Source: Opitutaceae bacterium (GTDB lineage Bacteria > Verrucomicrobiota > Verrucomicrobiia > Opitutales > Opitutaceae). Taken from it: a DNA stretch of 62,871 nt. The stretch lies in assembly GCA_018667915.1 (NCBI GenBank), contig JABIRI010000153.1:1-62871 (forward strand). Direction: 5' to 3'. Under the pieces are notes generated by a model. That model was given only the letters and a program-made list of their open reading frames with translations, was not told the origin of the DNA and ran no database searches. A program made the position numbers and the translations under genes. Numbering within the stretch: position 1 is the stretch's first letter; each line of letters starts with the position of its first letter. Positions 61,451-62,871 of this stretch are shown in pieces.

Positions 61451-62871
61451 ATGGCCGATACTCCTAACCCCGATCACATCCTTCAAATTGCCGCTGAGCT
61501 CGATGTCACCATCGCGCAGGTCGCCGCCACCGCGCAGCTACTGTTGGAGGGCGCGACCGTTCCGTTTATCGCCCGCTATCGCAAAGAAGTCACGGGATCA
61601 CTTGACGAGGTCGCCGTAACCGCCATCCGCGATCGCATGGAGGCGCTGGCTTCTCTCGACGCTCGCCGGAAGAGCATCCTATCCGGCCTCAAGGATCGCG
61701 GTCTTCTCACCGCGGAATTGGAAAAGGTCCTCACCGCCGCCACCACCCTCACCCAACTCGAAGACATCTACCTGCCGTTTCGCCCCAAGAAACGCACCCG
61801 GGCCACCATCGCCAGGGAACTCGGTCTTGAGCCGCTCTCCGAATCCCTCTGGTCCCAGGATCCCACTTTCGACCCGGTGGCCGCCGCCGAAGCCTTCGTC
61901 GGCAACTCCGTCACCCACGAGACCAAGACCAACACGCTGGAAACCGTCGAAGACGCCTTGGCCGGCGCCCGCGACATCTTAGCCGAGCGCATCAGCGACG
62001 ACGCCACCGCCCGCACGAAGCTACGGCGCATCTACGAGGAAGACGGAATCGTCTCCTCCAAGGTCCTCTACGGCAAGGAAGAGGAAGCCGCCAAATTCAA
62101 AGACTACTTCGGGTGGTCAGAATCGTTCGCCAAAGCGCCTTCCCACCGCATCCTCGCGATGCGACGCGGCGAGAAGGAAGGCATGCTCATGATGCGTGTG
62201 CAACTCCCCGACGAAGAACTCGCCTTCGCCGAACTCGAGCGTCTCTACGTCACCGGTGGCATCACCCCTGCCGCCCAACAGGTGCGCCTCGCCACACAGG
62301 ATTCCGCCAAACGACTTCTCTTTCCCGCGATGGAAACTGAGATGCGTCTCGGCTCCAAAAAGCGCGCGGATTCCGACGCGATCAAAGTCTTCGCCGATAA
62401 CATTCGTGAGCTCTTGCTCGCATCTCCGTTGGGTCAAAAATCCGTCATGGCCATCGACCCCGGATTCCGCACGGGCTGCAAAACGGTGCTACTGGATCAA
62501 CAAGGTAAATTGCTGCATCACGACGTAATTTTCCCTGATCGCCACGAGGCGGATTCGGCCGAAAAGGTGCGAGGATTCATCGACTTCTTCAAAGTCGAAG
62601 CCATCGCCATCGGCAACGGCACCGCCGGCCGCGAAACCGAATCCTTCATCAAGGGCCTAAAGCTGCCGCCGGCCATTCCCGTCGTGCTCGTCAATGAATC
62701 CGGTGCCTCGATCTACTCCGCCTCCGAAGTCGCCCGCGAAGAGTTTCCCGACCACGACATCACCGTGCGTGGCGCGGTCTCCATCGGTCGCCGGCTCATG
62801 GATCCGCTCGCCGAACTCGTGAAACTCGATCCGAAATCAATCGGGGTCGGCCAATACCAACACGACGTCGA
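61451..62871 (+). CDS. tex: Tex-family RNA-binding transcription accessory protein (partial, 3' end off the right edge)
   Basis: The first 473 codons are present. The Tex start ADTPNPDHILQIAAELDVT, GATVPFIARYRKEVTG, LEDIYLPFRPKKRTRATIARE, then the YqgF-like domain MAIDPGFRTGCKTVLLD and VNESGASIYSASEVA are all diagnostic. The window ends at SIGVGQYQHDV. The missing part should hold the helix-hairpin-helix and S1 domains. Tex acts in transcription and RNA handling. Confidence 0.96.
   Translation, partial: MADTPNPDHILQIAAELDVTIAQVAATAQLLLEGATVPFIARYRKEVTGSLDEVAVTAIRDRMEALASLDARRKSILSGLKDRGLLTAELEKVLTAATTLTQLEDIYLPFRPKKRTRATIARELGLEPLSESLWSQDPTFDPVAAAEAFVGNSVTHETKTNTLETVEDALAGARDILAERISDDATARTKLRRIYEEDGIVSSKVLYGKEEEAAKFKDYFGWSESFAKAPSHRILAMRRGEKEGMLMMRVQLPDEELAFAELERLYVTGGITPAAQQVRLATQDSAKRLLFPAMETEMRLGSKKRADSDAIKVFADNIRELLLASPLGQKSVMAIDPGFRTGCKTVLLDQQGKLLHHDVIFPDRHEADSAEKVRGFIDFFKVEAIAIGNGTAGRETESFIKGLKLPPAIPVVLVNESGASIYSASEVAREEFPDHDITVRGAVSIGRRLMDPLAELVKLDPKSIGVGQYQHDV

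Overview
The window looks like a chromosomal segment of a verrucomicrobial bacterium, most likely of the Opitutaceae. The grounds are the moderately GC-rich base composition, weak or absent ribosome-binding sites at many starts, a secreted protein with C-terminal repeats of the RAVGPTL type, two DUF5069 proteins, and a Trp/Gln/Asp-Pro-rich solenoid protein of a style common in that group. The assignment is by inspection only.

Left part, 1 to about 15.8 kb: a lipopeptide-type biosynthetic cluster that continues beyond the left edge. A fatty-acyl-AMP ligase/ACP/ketosynthase protein (truncated by the edge) diverges from a one-module NRPS (docking domain, C, A, PCP). Around them lie an Fe(II)/2-oxoglutarate oxygenase, a peptide-export ABC transporter paired with a prohibitin-like protein, an orphan PotD-like binding protein, an MbtH protein, a type II thioesterase and a Sfp-type phosphopantetheinyl transferase. 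Between the thioesterase and the transferase sits an unexplained block: three DUF697-like membrane-protein paralogues, a small membrane protein and a ParA-type ATPase.

Middle-left, 15.8 to 29.2 kb: tmRNA (ssrA), a large repeat solenoid protein, then a minus-strand run of response regulator, histidine kinase, EF-hand protein, nitroreductase and thioredoxin-like protein. Divergent from it are a YHYH-domain protein and a single-chain fusion of an MbnP-like domain with an MbnH-like di-haem peroxidase. CTTAA repeats spaced by about one helical turn occur in the divergent promoter and again after the fusion gene, which suggests one regulator controls the locus. A copper or redox-metal role is the best guess.

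Centre, 28 to 49 kb: mostly housekeeping and metabolic genes (asnS, iron alcohol dehydrogenase, rarD, FKBP, RRM protein, two OppA-like lipoproteins, S4 protein, gluconokinase, penicillin acylase, uracil phosphoribosyltransferase, carbonic anhydrase), a VapBC-type toxin-antitoxin pair with a likely operator, and a tightly packed set of genes for nucleoside salvage and acetyltransferases, one of them a GNAT-SH3 fusion.

Right part, 49 to 62.9 kb: a methyltransferase, a REP-associated transposase bounded by perfect 19-bp inverted repeats with a third related copy nearby, a pseudouridine synthase, a TRAP transporter of the TatT type with fused DctQM, a ChbG-like deacetylase, a DEAD-box helicase followed by an RNase H-like protein, a heparinase II/III-like protein, and the start of tex, cut by the right edge.
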